Below, piece after piece: positions 1 to 12,895 of a stretch of DNA of 64,000 nt (within the stretch, counting starts at the first letter, position 1; each line of letters begins with the position of its first letter). The position numbers and the translations under genes were made by a program. The stretch comes from Anarhynchus alexandrinus. Lineage: Eukaryota > Chordata > Aves > Charadriiformes > Charadriidae. Below the pieces are notes generated by a model. The model searched no databases and was not told the origin of the DNA. It saw only the letters and a list, made by a program, of their open reading frames with translations. The DNA lies in NCBI GenBank assembly GCA_008711295.1, contig VUYV01000020.1, forward strand, positions 2,219,296 to 2,283,295, written 5' to 3'.

Positions 1-14
1 CCCCCCCCCCCCCC
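1..14. repeat. Poly(C) run at the window edge
   Basis: Fourteen C open the window. It could be a genuine homopolymer or an artefact at a contig or gap edge; the two N-flanked G/C runs elsewhere make the second reading plausible. Confidence 0.9.
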
Positions 15-200
15 AGTTGTTATGCATGCAGTAGTGTTTCTTGTGAGACATTTTTGAAAGACAGCACTGTGAAAAAAACCATCACTTTCTCAATCAATAC
101 AGTGAATAAATTAATCTGTTTTTCTGTTTCTTTGAGTACATTTAAAGTACAGGTACATTTCAATACACAGTGGCAAACTACATATCTATTTTTTCCACTT

Positions 201-227
201 AAAAAAAAAACAAACAAAACCCAAAAC
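201..227. repeat. A/C-only low-complexity tract
   Basis: Ten A followed by CAAACAAAACCCAAAAC; no G or T for 27 bases. Confidence 0.9.
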
Positions 228-3200
228 TGTGCTGACAGCTTCCAGAGTTTGTTGGTTTGTTGTACTTCTCAGTCCTGAAGAAACTTAAGTGTCTTCTTGT
301 CCTTACTTACCTAGGCCTTGCTAGTGCTTGAAAAGATTGTCTGGTAAATGTGTGTAGATGTGCCCTTGTAGTGAAGTTGTATTGGCAGGAGTACTTAAGG
401 GGTCACAGTTTTATACCAGCTTTCTGAAGAAAGTAACTCATGACAGCAAAAATACTTAATATGCATCTGAGGTTGGAATTCTGCTGCTCTAGATGTCAGT
501 TAGGGTTATTACCAGCAACATGTCTTAAGACAAGAGTCTTATCTGTGACTTTCATGTCACTTTCATATGTCTGTCAAGTCACATTTTGGAATAGCAGGGC
601 CATGTTTGCCCTTTATCTGAAGGATATTTAAGTCTGTGAAAATTTCTGAAACTCGTAATGTAATGTAGCAGTTTCCATGAAATTTGTAAATAAAGTAATG
701 TAGAGGAATAGTGTTGCTTTATGTTTTCTGGTCCCCATTGGTCCAATGGTTGAGAATCCTTTCATGGTTGTTCATGAGTGAGGCTGAACCCTGTAGGTAG
801 CAGAACAACTTGGTTTCTGTGGGTCAAACAATAGGGTCTAGATTTTGTGAAGTATAAAAGATGGTAATTTTCTGTTTGTTTGTTTTTGATTTTATGTAAT
901 GCTTACCCAGGACTGTTTGCAGTAAGATGCACACTTTCTGCACTAATACACAAAGATAGAAAACATTAAGGAAAATACTGAAAGAAGCATTAAAATTGAA
1001 GCAAGCTATGGGTCTCTGAGCTAAAATTTGCCTGTTGGTGAACAATGATAGAAGTAGCTCCTGAGATGCACATTGATAAGTGGTGGCATGCAAAGAGATT
1101 ACAGGAGAAGACTGGTATGTACTATTGCATTAAAGTTGGACGGGTTCTGCTTTTAAGTGCTTGGTTTTATATTAGAAATTCAGACCCTGTAGCTTGTAAG
1201 ACTCTCTAGTGACTGGAAAACTACTAAACTCTTGATGTTTCGAGATCTAAGAGACTGAAAAATGAACAGCTGAAAAAAGGGACTTGGCTGAGACTGTTCA
1301 GAACTTCTGAAACATCTGCTTAAGGTCAACAGCGAACGTTTGCTTACCTTTTGTTGAAGATCACGGAATCCATCCTTAAATCTTCTGCAGACTTGCCCTT
1401 CTTTTTAGAATGTCCAGTCTGTCATTTCTGCTCAAGTAAAGTTCAGATGAAGCACTGATAGGATCTTTATATTTTACAAAATCATTTCAGTTACCCAGAT
1501 AATCTCAGTTGGTAAATCTCATCTGTATTCATGTTATTTATGAAAAATTCACAGGACATTGTTTGGTAATATTTTGCTCCTCTTCCTATTTTTATATCTT
1601 AAACTTCAGTCAGTTGCAAATATCTCGCTTTTTATTGGAATAGTATTAGTGTACAAAGGTTGGAAAGGGTGCAGTATACAAGTTGGGTTTTTTTTAGGTT
1701 ACTTCATCTGGAGTTTGTGCTGTGCTTAACTTCTCATTCTTACAATCTGGAAAAATTCTTTCTTCTTTTCCTGATTAACAAACCATGTAATGATGTTTTT
1801 TTTCTTAGATTAGTGGATTTCAGAAACCTGTTTCATTTTATGACGTATATAAAATCTTCAGCTCTAAGTTAATAAATACATGAAAATGTTACTATATGTA
1901 TATATTCCATTTAAACCATTTTGCTTATGAGAGATGAGGCATAATCCTTTAATGAACTGCATGTTGGCAGTTCCCCGTTGGCTTTTAAAGGACTCCACAA
2001 AGGTTTCACTTGTGTATAGCTCATCAAAGGGCTGGGGCTTTTACTATTAAGTGGTTATAGGCATAGATGAGACTTGTAAGCTAAAATACTCCTTGGCTGG
2101 TAGAAGCATATACTGTGATGGAGTATGTCAGAGACATACTTTTAGAATTCTATTTGTTCTGTACTGATTGCTGCTTATTTTTCTGGTGGTCCAGACTGAT
2201 ACCATACCATTGCTTTCAGTGCCTTAGAATCAGAAAAGAAGGAAATATGTTAATGGCCATAAAACAAATGAATTCCATTCTTGAAATGGTGGCAGCCAGC
2301 AGGAAGTTGATTGAAAACACAGTATGATGAGTTTCATCTCATCTTATTTCTGGCAACTATAAGGTACTGTAGTCAGCTAAAACTGATGGCAATATTGTTT
2401 GAGAACATGCCAGCAGGGGTTTTGCAGGATGTTACCGTTTGTTCTGCCTTTCTCTGACACTGTATGCATCATATGTGTGATGAGACACTGTGCCCCGAGC
2501 ATTCCGTGCAGGCCCAATCCAGAGTTTATTTCTGAGTCTGGATTTTCCAGTCACTTATGTATCATCAGGTCCCTGCCATGCCAATCTGGCTCTTTTCTCA
2601 ATTTTGTTTACTAAAATTAAACATTTGATCAAATGGTGAATCATTTAACATAAGCCTGATTAGTTTGTGACTGTATATCACCAAAGCTTTATTTTAGCTT
2701 CTGAACAAATAATGACTATATTTATATGCCACTAAGAAGCCTCCTCTCTGGCTAGTCTTTTCTTCCCTTTTTTTTTTGGTGATTACAGCTGTTCATTCCA
2801 TATGAACTCTCAGTGACTGTCCTTTTAATAAATACTTTCTAATCTCATAGGCTGTGTAGGTCATTGTGAATGCATAATGCCTTCATAAACCTAATTTTGC
2901 TTTAACCACTGTTGAAACCTCACATAGATGTTCCTAAATGAGGCTTGAGCAAACTGTTGAAATATGTACCTTTCCCTCTGAGAATTAGTTTTCACTGGGC
3001 TTGTATCATGCAGTTACTTAGCCAGGCTTTCACTTAGTGGAGCTTTGGGTCAGATGCTAGAATAAGCAATGAATTTGTGAGTTTATGCAAGACAGCGTAT
3101 GTGCTATCAAATAGCTTATTGTTTATTAGACATCAGTATTAACTGACGTCTTTGAACAGTGAGTGGTGAGGATCAAATTAGGTGCTTTGGGAGAGCTGTG

Positions 3201-4237
3201 TGTGGGTAGTGCTGTCTGAGGGGCAGGGTTTCTCCGCAGTTATTGATCATCAGATATGTCAGTTCTTCCCTCTAAAATGATAAATTGATTTAAATCAATA
3301 ACTTAATGACACTTATGTTTTAGGAAGGCTAATTCTTACTACTTTGTACGAGACCTAAACAATTTTTTTGAGAAAAATAAAAGCTTGTTTGCTTTTATTT
3401 ATTACAAATTTCTATAGGCCTTCTATCACAGGAAACTGTAGTTGGTTGGAATCAATTAATTTGCCTGCTGTTGCCCTGGTACTCTGTTTTGGTCTTAGGT
3501 TAAGACTAAAAATACTTGAATGTTGTTTTTTTTTATATGTTATGCATTAACTTATTTATGGGTAAGAGAACTTGAAGCAGTTTGTAGTTAAAGCCATTAT
3601 TAACTGCTGTAACACATCTACTGGCGTGTTACACAAATAGAAGCGACATTATTTAACTGACAGAAACAGAGTCTGATGAGGAATTGATTTATTTACAAGT
3701 TTTCCAAGGAAATGCTACAGAGGATAGTACCAGGCATTGGAGAGACACAGAAATTCTTTGCTTGCATCTTAATTTTAGAAGCTATTGAGAATTATGAGAC
3801 ATAGAGAAGCTTCTATCTGAGGAGAGAGTGGGGGGGGAATTGGACTTTGTCACATTCCCTGCTTGAGTACGAATATGCAGAATAAAGAATGATAAATTGT
3901 GAGGTTCTTGTGATTTCCCTCAGTCATAATATAATTGGAAAAGCATCTCAACTAAAGTCAAAAGATATATTTTTTTTTTTCTCTTTTCTATACAGTGAAT
4001 GATTGCCTCTTGCAACTGCAGTTGTAAGGTACCACATTTTAGATCAGAGCTATTTGCTGCAGTATCTTACCTTTAGGAGTAGGGGTTATTGACGCTTGGA
4101 AGTAAAAGCAGATGAACTGGATTTAATACTTTAACTGTAATAAGCTCTTTTCTAGGAATGTGAAAACAATGTTTTCTTTTGCAGTACTTAATAGAATAGA
4201 CAAAACAGAAAGGAGATTTTGTTATTTAACAAAAACC
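228..4237. other. Intron stretch, nothing coding recognised
   Basis: AT-rich unique sequence with short T runs (for example 1688-1696, 2768-2778 and 3970-3980). Frames reach only 89 aa and show no domain. No RNA gene or mobile element was recognised. Confidence 0.7.
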
Positions 4238-4600
4238 AGCTGTTCTGGATCAGACCAAAGATGCATCCAGCCCTGTTTCTGATTTGGGTGATAAGTGATG
4301 CTGAGGGAATAAGCATGAGGACAGAGAGAGCATGCAGTGACGCTTATCTTGATATACCTCCTGTGCTCCTGGCAGCCTGACATAAGGTTGTCCTCTGTTT
4401 TATAGATTTATGGCTTAGTAGGTCTTACCTATTTTTCTTATGAATTTGCATAATGATTTCACAAATCCATATGTACTCTTGATCCTCACAGCGTCCTGCA
4501 GCAAGTAGTTCCATAATTTAACCATTCTTTTTATGAAAAAAAAAAAAAAGTAATTGATTTTGTTTCCTTCAGTCTTGCTGTGTGATAATTCTAAGGAGTG
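4238..4600 (-). mobile_element. Old, diverged CR1 LINE 3' region
   Basis: Two anchor blocks support this. At 4238-4277, GTTCTGGATCAGACCAAAGA and CATCCAGCCC match the widespread amniote CR1 3' block CTGGGTCAGACCAAAGGTCC...ATCTAGCCC. At about 4485-4575, GTCCTGCAGCAAGTAGTTCC, ATAATTTAACCATTCT, an A tract and TTTTGTTTCCTT correspond to the block that normally reads CATCCTCTGGCAAGGAGTTC, then CACAG-TTAACT and later TTCCTTTTGTTTG. The middle is heavily decayed. Order and spacing of the blocks fit one element on the minus strand. Its age appears far greater than that of the copy near 59 kb. Boundaries are approximate. Confidence 0.75.
4536..4549. repeat. Poly(A) run of 14 inside the old CR1
   Basis: Fourteen A in a row, lying where the CR1 block normally has a mixed purine stretch (GTGAAGAAGTA). 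It probably expanded by slippage after insertion. Confidence 0.9.
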
Positions 4601-5307
4601 AATAAATTCAAACAGCTGCTGTATGAGGGTGTTTCATTTAAGAAGATCCAAAAATAGGCCTGCTTGATTAAAAATGTCTGTTCACATCTTCAGTGAAGCC
4701 AGAATTTGAGAAAACAAACACTTGCTTAAACCATAAATTTATTCAAAATCCTTACATAAAATGTTTTAGAAATATTTTCTAATTGTAGATGGATGCAGTG
4801 CTAATTATAGACAGACGTATCTAGCACCTTTTAATCTAACTTTAACTTCCTCATCAGTCAGAATGAAATTCGGTGTCATACCTGCTGCTCCTACAAGTGG
4901 AACTAACACGAAAGAAGTAGAATGTGTGCTCCTTTTTGAAGCTTGGGGGAGTTAAAAGTTACTGGGTCTAGGTTACCTCCCAGGCTTCTTCCCGTCTTCC
5001 CGTCAGTCAGTACCTTCTTCATGTCTTTTGTAAACTGTGACTATTTGAAGGTATTGTGATTTGCACAGTGCTGATGATTATTCCACAGTTGGTCCTACAA
5101 AATATCTGTCTTAACACTAATTAGTAAAGTGTTCAACTGTTGTATGGTAGCATAGATATGTTGTGTTTTGTATGTTGCTTCATTTATTGAACGCACTTTG
5201 GTTTCTCAGAAATAGGTATCAGTTTTAAGGAAACGCTGCTGTTCTTAACTGTAAATTTTAACCACTTCAACATCAAACTTCCACAAAAGTGGTAATGTTG
5301 TTGCAGA

Positions 5308-5361
5308 ATGTTGGGTTTGGAGAGCCTGGAGAGCATGTTGGGCTTGGAGAGCTGTTGAAGT
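5308..5361 (+). repeat. Two-copy 27-bp tandem duplication
   Basis: Copy 1 (5308-5334) begins ATGTTGGGTTTGGAGAGC and copy 2 (5335-5361) begins ATGTTGGGCTTGGAGAGC: 17 of the first 18 bases match, and the rest has diverged. Confidence 0.8.
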
Positions 5362-6300
5362 CTCAAAATGATGGAAACGTCATGACCCAGTATTTCCTTT
5401 AAGGTGTCAAAATCGGTGATGGAAAGCATTGACTTCAGAGAGTGATCCTTGATGGATATATTAATTGGAGGTGTTTGGGTTTGACTTGAATATTTTCACT
5501 AACATGGTATTTTAAAAATATTTTAAATTAGAAGTTCGTGCATATAAATAGACACAGGTTTCTATAGAGGCAATAGGTGGGAATGATGAATGTGATCTGT
5601 TTTCTCAGCAAAGTATTGCTTATATTCTGTGAGGTTTAAAATGTCACTGTTCTCCTCTATCTCCTCAAATATGCAACCTTGACTGACTAACTTAGTATCT
5701 GTTATTTGTGTTATCACAAATGTCTTGTGAATGTTTTCGGACAGTATTTGATCTTAATTATGGTGAAACCCTTGGTTGGATCTCAGAGATAAGCTTCGTA
5801 TTCAGTTTAGGCAGGTAAATTACATTGATGCGTTGTGCCTTTTTTCCCTGTCTCTTATGCTTAAATGGCAAAAATCCCTCCTGTCTACTCAGTATCGGCA
5901 GGGCTTCAGTATAGGCAGGGTTCATTAGCACAGAGTCCCTTCTCTGTTTTTGGAAGAAGAATTAAAACCCAAGCAATAGCTACACCATGAATTGAGTTCT
6001 CTAGATGCCAAACTTGGGAAGGAACTTAGGTCAGAGTAATTGCAGATATTAGAAAGGCATCTTCTCGGGACACTGAGAAGGCCACGTAAAAAAATACTGG
6101 TGAGGACACTATGTGCAGCGAATGCAAAATTATTCTGAAAAACACTTTCTGAAAATGAAACCTTTGTGTGGATGACCACGATCAATGGTTTCAGACTGTA
6201 GAGATGGTGTTACCACACAGTAGAAGTGGGTTGGTATTTTTAGATTCTTCAAAAATGCCCAACCATTATCTTCTAATTTAACATTTTGAAGTAACACTAT

Positions 6301-6354
6301 TTGTTTTGGGTTTGAGTTTTTTTGTTTGGTTGGTTTGTTTTTTGTTTTTTTTTT
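6301..6354. repeat. T/G-rich low-complexity tract
   Basis: Built almost only of T and G (units such as TTTGTTTGGTTGG and TTTTTTG), ending in a 10-T run. Confidence 0.9.
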
Positions 6355-7310
6355 ATAATAAGGATGGATCGTTTATTTGAATTGGTGAGAACTTTATATG
6401 CTTAAAGGAGTGTGGGGTTTAAACTTAATATTTTTTTTGTTAAACACATTTTTCTGAAATCTTGTAACCTGGAAGTCAAACAATGTTTTGTGATACCAAG
6501 ATCCATTCACTGTAAATTATCCTTTACCTGTACTTAGGAAAATGTATTAAATGAAGAGTTTTGGTATTCCATGAATTGAAGAATGAAGACATTTGCAGCT
6601 ATGTGTTCAATTTCTCTGTTAATAGCATCTGAGTAGTAGCATCGTGGTAAGTGCAGTGCTTGCCTCTACAGAGAAGTTGTATTAGGAAATTGTTGATGGA
6701 TTTTTATATTTAACCTGTTCTCTGGGGTTTTCGCTGCAGCAGGGACCTCTACCCTACGTTATTTATAAAATAATTGTAGGTATCCTCTTCACTTCCTGCT
6801 GTTTAATCTGACCACCATATGCATGCTCTGAACTTGAACAATGTAGGTCAATGGGAGGAAGATAAATTTCAGTTTCTAAATGTTGTAGTATTTTTATTAG
6901 TTGTTTAAAGGATTTTTTTTTTTAAATTACTTTCATTGGCGTTATGTCCTTTAATAAATGTACTTTGGCTAGTGTTGGATTTCCAATAGTTATTTGGTGT
7001 AAATTAAAGACACTAACTGGAAGTAATGAAAAATTTTGGATGGAGGTAAAAACTCATTTTCCTAAAATAATTTTAATAAGCAGTCAGACAAACTGAGAGA
7101 AAAAGAGGTTGTTTGCTGATTACTGTCTTTAGTTTCTAGCTCTTTAGTCTATGTAGTATCTGATGCTGGATGAGTTGTTTAATTTGAGGGCCTGTTTTAG
7201 TAATATTTATACTTAACTTCTGCTTGTTTGAATGTAGAAGTCCTATTTAATTCCTAAGCACCTAAGGAAGGGGGAGAAGAAAGGAGCACAATACTAGATT
7301 GGAAGTAGTG

Positions 7311-7368
7311 TGGTGGTTTTTGTGTTTGTTTGGGTTTTTTGTGTTTGTGTTTTTGTTTTTTTTTTTTT
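7311..7368. repeat. T/G-only low-complexity tract
   Basis: GTGTTTGTTTGGG and GTGTTTGTG units with a terminal T run (7357-7368), with no A or C for nearly 60 bases. Confidence 0.9.
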
Positions 7369-9853
7369 AAAGCAGGCTGCTTCCATGATAGCCTCCTAAT
7401 TGTGCACTTAGAAAAGCAGAATCCAAAGTCATGTCCTCATTGACTTAATTGCTAAAATACAACCGGTCTTCACAATATGACTGTTACTGAGATCAGCCCT
7501 GTCGCCATAACAGCAGCATTTTGATCTCTAATTATATGTTGTCAGAGGTGTCTCAGAGGAAGTTGCACGTATAAAGTAGGTAAAATGCTGTTTAGCAAGA
7601 GTCCTCAGTATTGGAAATTGTATTGTCCTTCTAACTGTTGATTAGGTGCTATTTTGGTCCAAGACACTGTCAATACTAGCGAGTGTAGCTTTTTCATAAA
7701 TCAATTATTTGTCTTCGAAACTTTTCTTTAACAAATATCCAATATTACTCAATGAAATGCAATTTTAGCTGGAGGAAGGTGAATCTTAGGTCAGGTATTG
7801 CTGACACCAGTTTACAAGAAGAGGCATTAATGTTGGATGCAGTAATGCTTGTTCATTGTTTAATGTCCTAGTGTTACTTCTTTTTTTAGTAATCTCCTTC
7901 AGTGAACTAATGGACAATAATGGTTTCTAAAATTGTCCGTGTGTTAACAAATGTTTGCTTATTCATGCAGATAGGTTTCAGGTGTTCCCCTGAATTGTTA
8001 ACGTGTAATCAATTTAAAATCTGATAATTTCTATTTTTAGAATCAACTTTTGACTGGGTACTTCTGTACACTGAAGTACGGGGTGAGTGAAAGCACTTTT
8101 AACATTGTATGTTTCCATAATAAAGGTTCTCTCCAGTTTTATTTTGCAGGCATGTTAGTATAGTTATTCAGTTTTTAATTGTGAAAAAATTGATATGGAA
8201 ACCATCTCAATTTGATTTTTAAAAATGCTCGACATTTTAGAAGATTTAAAATACAGTAGTTCTTTGAGGCAGCTGAAATTTTTGGGGTTTTTTTTATTTG
8301 TTTTATTTTTACACAGATGTGTGAATAAACAGTTAGCTGTGCTGTAACCGATAAAGGGCTTTTAGGATTAATCCATATATACTCAGTAACTTCTCTAGGT
8401 ATTAACTCATTTTTAAGCTTTCAAAACAAAGCAATTAACAATAGTATTTGAACATTTCAAATATCTTTTCTTGGCATTGGGGCTTTGTGATTAACACTTC
8501 ATTGCAAAGTAATTGAAATTAAACTTGCCTTGGAAATAATAATTAACTTAAGATATGGAGTAAATTGACTCCTCGTTTGATTTGAGGAAGTGGACGAACT
8601 CTGCTGCTTGAAACTCCTGATGTTGTCTAATACATGGAGTGTTTGTGATACTTCTAACATGCTTATTTTAAAGTACATTTCTTTTCCAGAATTAGTTAGG
8701 TGTTAGAAATGGAAGTGGTGAATGGCGCTATATATTCTCTTCTCTTGTCTGTAGTTTGGAAGCAATTGGTTTTATTTTGGACACTGGGCTCGTTCCTGTG
8801 TTAACTTTCCACTTGGATTCTGCGATTTCAAATATATAGACATTGTTCCTCTAATGCTGATTTTTTTTTTATACCTCTTCCATTTATTACAAGAGTTTAG
8901 AGACTATAAACCCATAAAGATGAGGACAGTAGAATGTTTCCTTTTTGAGTAGAAGTCCCCTTCTTTGCATTTAAGTTTGGAAAGGATTTATTATTACTTC
9001 TGCCACTGATGCACAGTGTGACAGTTGGTCCATGCTTTTCCCTCTGCATGTTTTCCTTCATTAGTGAATCATACATCACTCTTCATTTAATTCCACAATG
9101 CTTTAGAAGCCTTGAATGAAAGACTTGGTAGCAAGGCATATTTACAGCTTCTCCAGCACTGCCCTTTAGAGAGAGGTGTTTGTTTTAAATCAGAACTTGC
9201 TTTAGGACAATATTGACCCATTGACATGTTGTTTCCAAGGATGTTCCTGTAGAAGGAAGTGTTTGTGGTGGGTGGAGGAAGTCTCTTTCAATCAGAAGAG
9301 TTGCTATGCAATTAGAAAAGCAAGAACCGCCTGCATTACACATCTGCAAGTCTCAGGTGGTTTTGCAGCACTCTCTGGATGAAGATAGGACCCCATTATT
9401 ATCCATTATTCTGTGATGCAGTCTCTCCTTTGACTATTAATGTTCTCGTGTGACTAATTCAGGAAAGACCAGAAATCTTTCTGGTGAATAATTAACACTT
9501 CCTGTCCTGCTGAAGTGGCCTATAAAGACAGATTCAAAATGTAGAAGAAAAACATGGTCATGTATATTGTTACACAGTAAACTAAACTGATGTGTTGCAT
9601 GATTCTTTCAAAATAAACTAAAGTACTGGAAATCACATCACTTACTGGCACAACGAGAACTCTAGCATTACAGGTTAGAATTCAGTTGCCTGAGCTGTGA
9701 TGTCTTCTGAAGTTCATCTGAAATTCAGATAACTGAAATTACTGGTTGCTTTTGAAACTGCTGTAATTGGAAACCCAAACTAAACAGAACTAGACCAGGG
9801 CTTTGAGAAACTTAAGCCTATAGCTTTCAGAGGTTGCTGTAATTTTCAGTTAC

Positions 9854-9882
9854 TTTTTTTGTTTGGTTTGTTGTTTTTTTTT
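9854..9882. repeat. T/G-only low-complexity tract
   Basis: TTTTTTTGTTTGGTTTGTTG followed by a T run; the same style as the tracts near 6.3 and 7.3 kb. Confidence 0.85.
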
Positions 9883-10110
9883 CCATCAGGTCAGTTTCCC
9901 AGCATATTGCTAGATGCCTTTCAGATGGAAAGTGATTTAGTTGCTTTTTTATTAGCACTCTTTCTGTCCCTATTTCAGTTTACTGATGTAGTAGTGGGTT
10001 TCTGACTTCCATTAGCGATGTGTTTGTTGCAAACTGGAATACAGAAGTGCTTTTAAGTAGTCTTTATGTTGTGGTTGGAAATGTTGAAATTGTGTGGGGA
10101 TTTTAATTTT

Positions 10111-10142
10111 TATGTATATATATAAATATGCACACACACATA
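10111..10142. repeat. TA/CA microsatellite cluster
   Basis: TATGTATATATATA is followed after three bases by ATGCACACACACATA, two short dinucleotide arrays side by side. Confidence 0.88.
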
Positions 10143-11426
10143 ACTAATTTCTTTGCAACTTTTGATACAGAGTTATAAAAACTGAAATGGCTTCTGCAGC
10201 ACTCGTGGAGATGGATTGTGTAGCCTAATGACTTACTGTATCACAGAAGAATGCTCATATGTGTTTATCAGTTTTCAGGATTAAAACAGCTGTAAACCAA
10301 ATGTTTTATATTTCAACAAGACTTTGACTTACTATTCTAATAGTATTTTTCCTGGTGTGAATGTCATAAAAATAAAATTAGAGATGATCTTGATTTTTTT
10401 TTTTTATTATTATTATTTCTGAGTATTGCTTAAGGCCACTCAACCAATAAATACTTTAGTCAATTTATGGTCCAAATGGATTAGTGCTCTTTTTAAGGTT
10501 ATGTAGTAAGATTGTGACACAAGCGGGAGCTCCAAAGACTTGTATCCTTTGAGTATCTGTGAAGGCAGTTAGAGAAAGGGGTACGGGAAGTGGTGCAGAT
10601 GATCTTCATCTTGGGATTTATTACTAGCTGGCTAATTGACAGTGCTTTCCTTTCTTCTGCTTAGCTTTCTTGGTCCTCATCATCTATGCATGACAAATTC
10701 TGAAGTTTAGATGTTACATTTTTAGTAGCACAACTGAGTACCTAGTTTGGAAAAAGTACACCAGCTTTTGGAAACACAGGCTTTTCTTCAGTATATGGGG
10801 AAGCTGGTCTACTTTTTCTAAGTATATACCTAGGTATTATGTCTGTCCCCAAAATCAGTCTTGCCTATATCCTCAGTTCATCATGGCTGCCACAAAAGTA
10901 CTACTAGGACATGAAAGAGAAGTGTCTTCTACCAGCTAGCTGGACAGACAGCCTAAGTTAATGTTTCTGTATGTTTGTTTTCAACTGTTTACTTGTGGAT
11001 ATTGTTCAGAAACCACTGTTTCTGCTGAAATCATGTAGCATGATATGCAGCAGACACTGAATGTTGTATTATCCTTACCACAAAAGATATAAGCTGCTAG
11101 TTCAGTTTGTACCACCTAAAAATAGCTACAGATGTGTTTAATTCACTTTGATTCTAGTTGAATTAGTTAAGTGTAAATATTTTCTTTGAAAGGGTATATA
11201 TAGCATTTTACCTTCCCATAACAGAACAAAAACATCTACATAAATTGACTTGAGAAAAATTACGCTTAGAGACCTAAAAATCCAAAATGTTCATCTGCCA
11301 GTATACTGTTTGCAGAGGGCAGGGTGTTAAGTAAAAGTATTGGGAAGTAAGGGGGCAAGAAAACAACACATGTGAAGTTCAGAGTTTATGTATTTGCTAG
11401 TCATTAGTTTCATGGTTGGAGACACC

Positions 11427-11451
11427 TTTTTTTTGTTGTTGTTTTTTTGTT
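11427..11451. repeat. T/G-only low-complexity tract
   Basis: TTTTTTTTGTTGTTGTTTTT followed by TTG; simple slippage-type sequence. Confidence 0.8.
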
Positions 11452-12879
11452 AATCCTTTTACCTACCACTTAATGCTTTGGTGAAAGTGGAGAGTGAGAG
11501 AAGATTGTGGGTCCCCTTTCAGAAGGGGCCTTCTGTGAGTACAGGATGCAGCTGAAGAAGGCGCAGAGATGTATCATTAAAAGCTTAAAGTCAAGCAGAA
11601 TTGTGGAAGCATTAATTTTTCTTTATTTTATTTTACTTTTCTTGGAGACTAGAAATGAATGAAGAGTTATGGGCTGATACTGCTGCTTGTTTGCTTAATT
11701 TTTAAAACTCCATTAAAGTCCTGCTTCTATTTAGGCTTCAACATTAATTTGACATAGTTAATGAAGCAGTAGAGTTGCATTTTGCAGCTGCAGCCTGTCA
11801 CAGTGGTTAGGTAGTTAAGACTTGCTTGTTCGACTTGTGTACTGAGAAAGTTACACATAGCTTGGATGAGAGTTCAGGATGAGGTAATGTTACGGTGCTC
11901 ATTTTTATTACCTGCTGTTAATGATCACTGTGCTTGGTTACCGTGCCTTTGCCTAAGATTACCTTTAGAAATGCACAAAAAGCTGATCTAACGAGAGAGC
12001 CTTTGCTGTTTGCTCTGCATGCATGCGAATGAAATACTTAACTTGGCCCTGATTTCCCACTGTCCGAACTTAGTAAGTGTACTGGTTGTGATTTATCCCT
12101 CCAGTCTCGATTAGCAGAGGAAAATAAGAAGTTGAGGCTTGTTTCCCACATTTTCTCCATGATGAGGATAACATAATGGTTTCTGCAAGTGCTGCACTAC
12201 TCTTGTTTTCGTTCCTGTAAATACATCTAGGCTGTCTACTTTAAACACTTAAAAGACAGTAAAAGCTACCTTGTGAAAATGACAACTGTGAAGATTACAG
12301 TTTGCATTTACATTAATCTGGATCACCGAAGATGGAAAAGCCAAAATACCAGTCTGTGTAAAGGTTTCCTTCTCCTGTCACGGGATGAAGGATGTGGAAT
12401 GAAGGATTGTTTTTTCACTGGATGTTTAAAACCATTGAACTTTAACGCAAAACGTGCATGCAGAATTCTTTCTACACTGGTAATTGAAATGCAGTTGCCT
12501 GAGACATGGGAAGTGTGCTGTGTGAAACAGGAGAAAGGCTCAGTGCAGTAAGTAGGGGGTCTCATCCCAACCGTACATCTGGCACCCTTTCTGGACAGTG
12601 CTATCCCCTGCTCTGTCATCCGCTGCACGGCACATGCAGCAGCTCGTTTCTCCTGGCTAGATGACCAGTGCTAACTTAGTGGAGAAAAGTGAGCTACCTA
12701 TACAGCTGGTCCACACTGCCCTCTGCAGTAGTCGCAGTCTTACTTAGGGGTCTTTCACCTGAACAGCGGTGGAATAAGAGTTCCTGACACTGAGCTTTCA
12801 AGGCATGACATGAGAAAGGCTAGCACAAACGTCGACACTCGGGAATTAATTTAGACTGTGGCAAAGCTTTGAAGGAGGT

Positions 12880-12895
12880 GGGAAGGGGGGGAGGG
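12880..12895 (+). other. G-quadruplex motif
   Basis: GGGAAGGGGGGGAGGG, preceded by GGAGGT. The run of seven G can be split as 3-1-3, giving four G3 tracts with loops of 2, 1 and 1 bases, which fits the canonical rule. It lies on the strand that would be present in the ZFAND3 pre-mRNA. Confidence 0.7.

Larger units (their letters stand above)
4601..11889. other. Intron stretch with T/G tracts, nothing coding recognised
   Basis: Mostly unique AT-rich sequence. It holds a 27-bp duplication near 5.3 kb, several T/G-only tracts, and a TA/CA microsatellite near 10.1 kb. An exon-like segment at 8041-8082 was considered and set aside because it carries a stop in the ZFAND3 phase. No other element was recognised. 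Confidence 0.7.

Noticed and set aside
8041..8082. Exon-like segment: TTTTTAG acceptor, 42 nt, GTGAGT donor
   Set aside because: In the phase that exon 2 requires from exon 1 it reads into TGA within five codons; inclusion would end the protein. Probably a decoy pair.
12273..12628. Overlapping frames on both strands (92 aa on +, 101 aa on -)
   Set aside because: Both cannot easily be real, neither shows a known motif, and the region is only slightly richer in GC than its surroundings.
12717..12731. CTGCCCTCTGCAGTA as a reverse CTCF site
   Set aside because: Two constrained positions of the core differ; weaker than the site near 43.15 kb.
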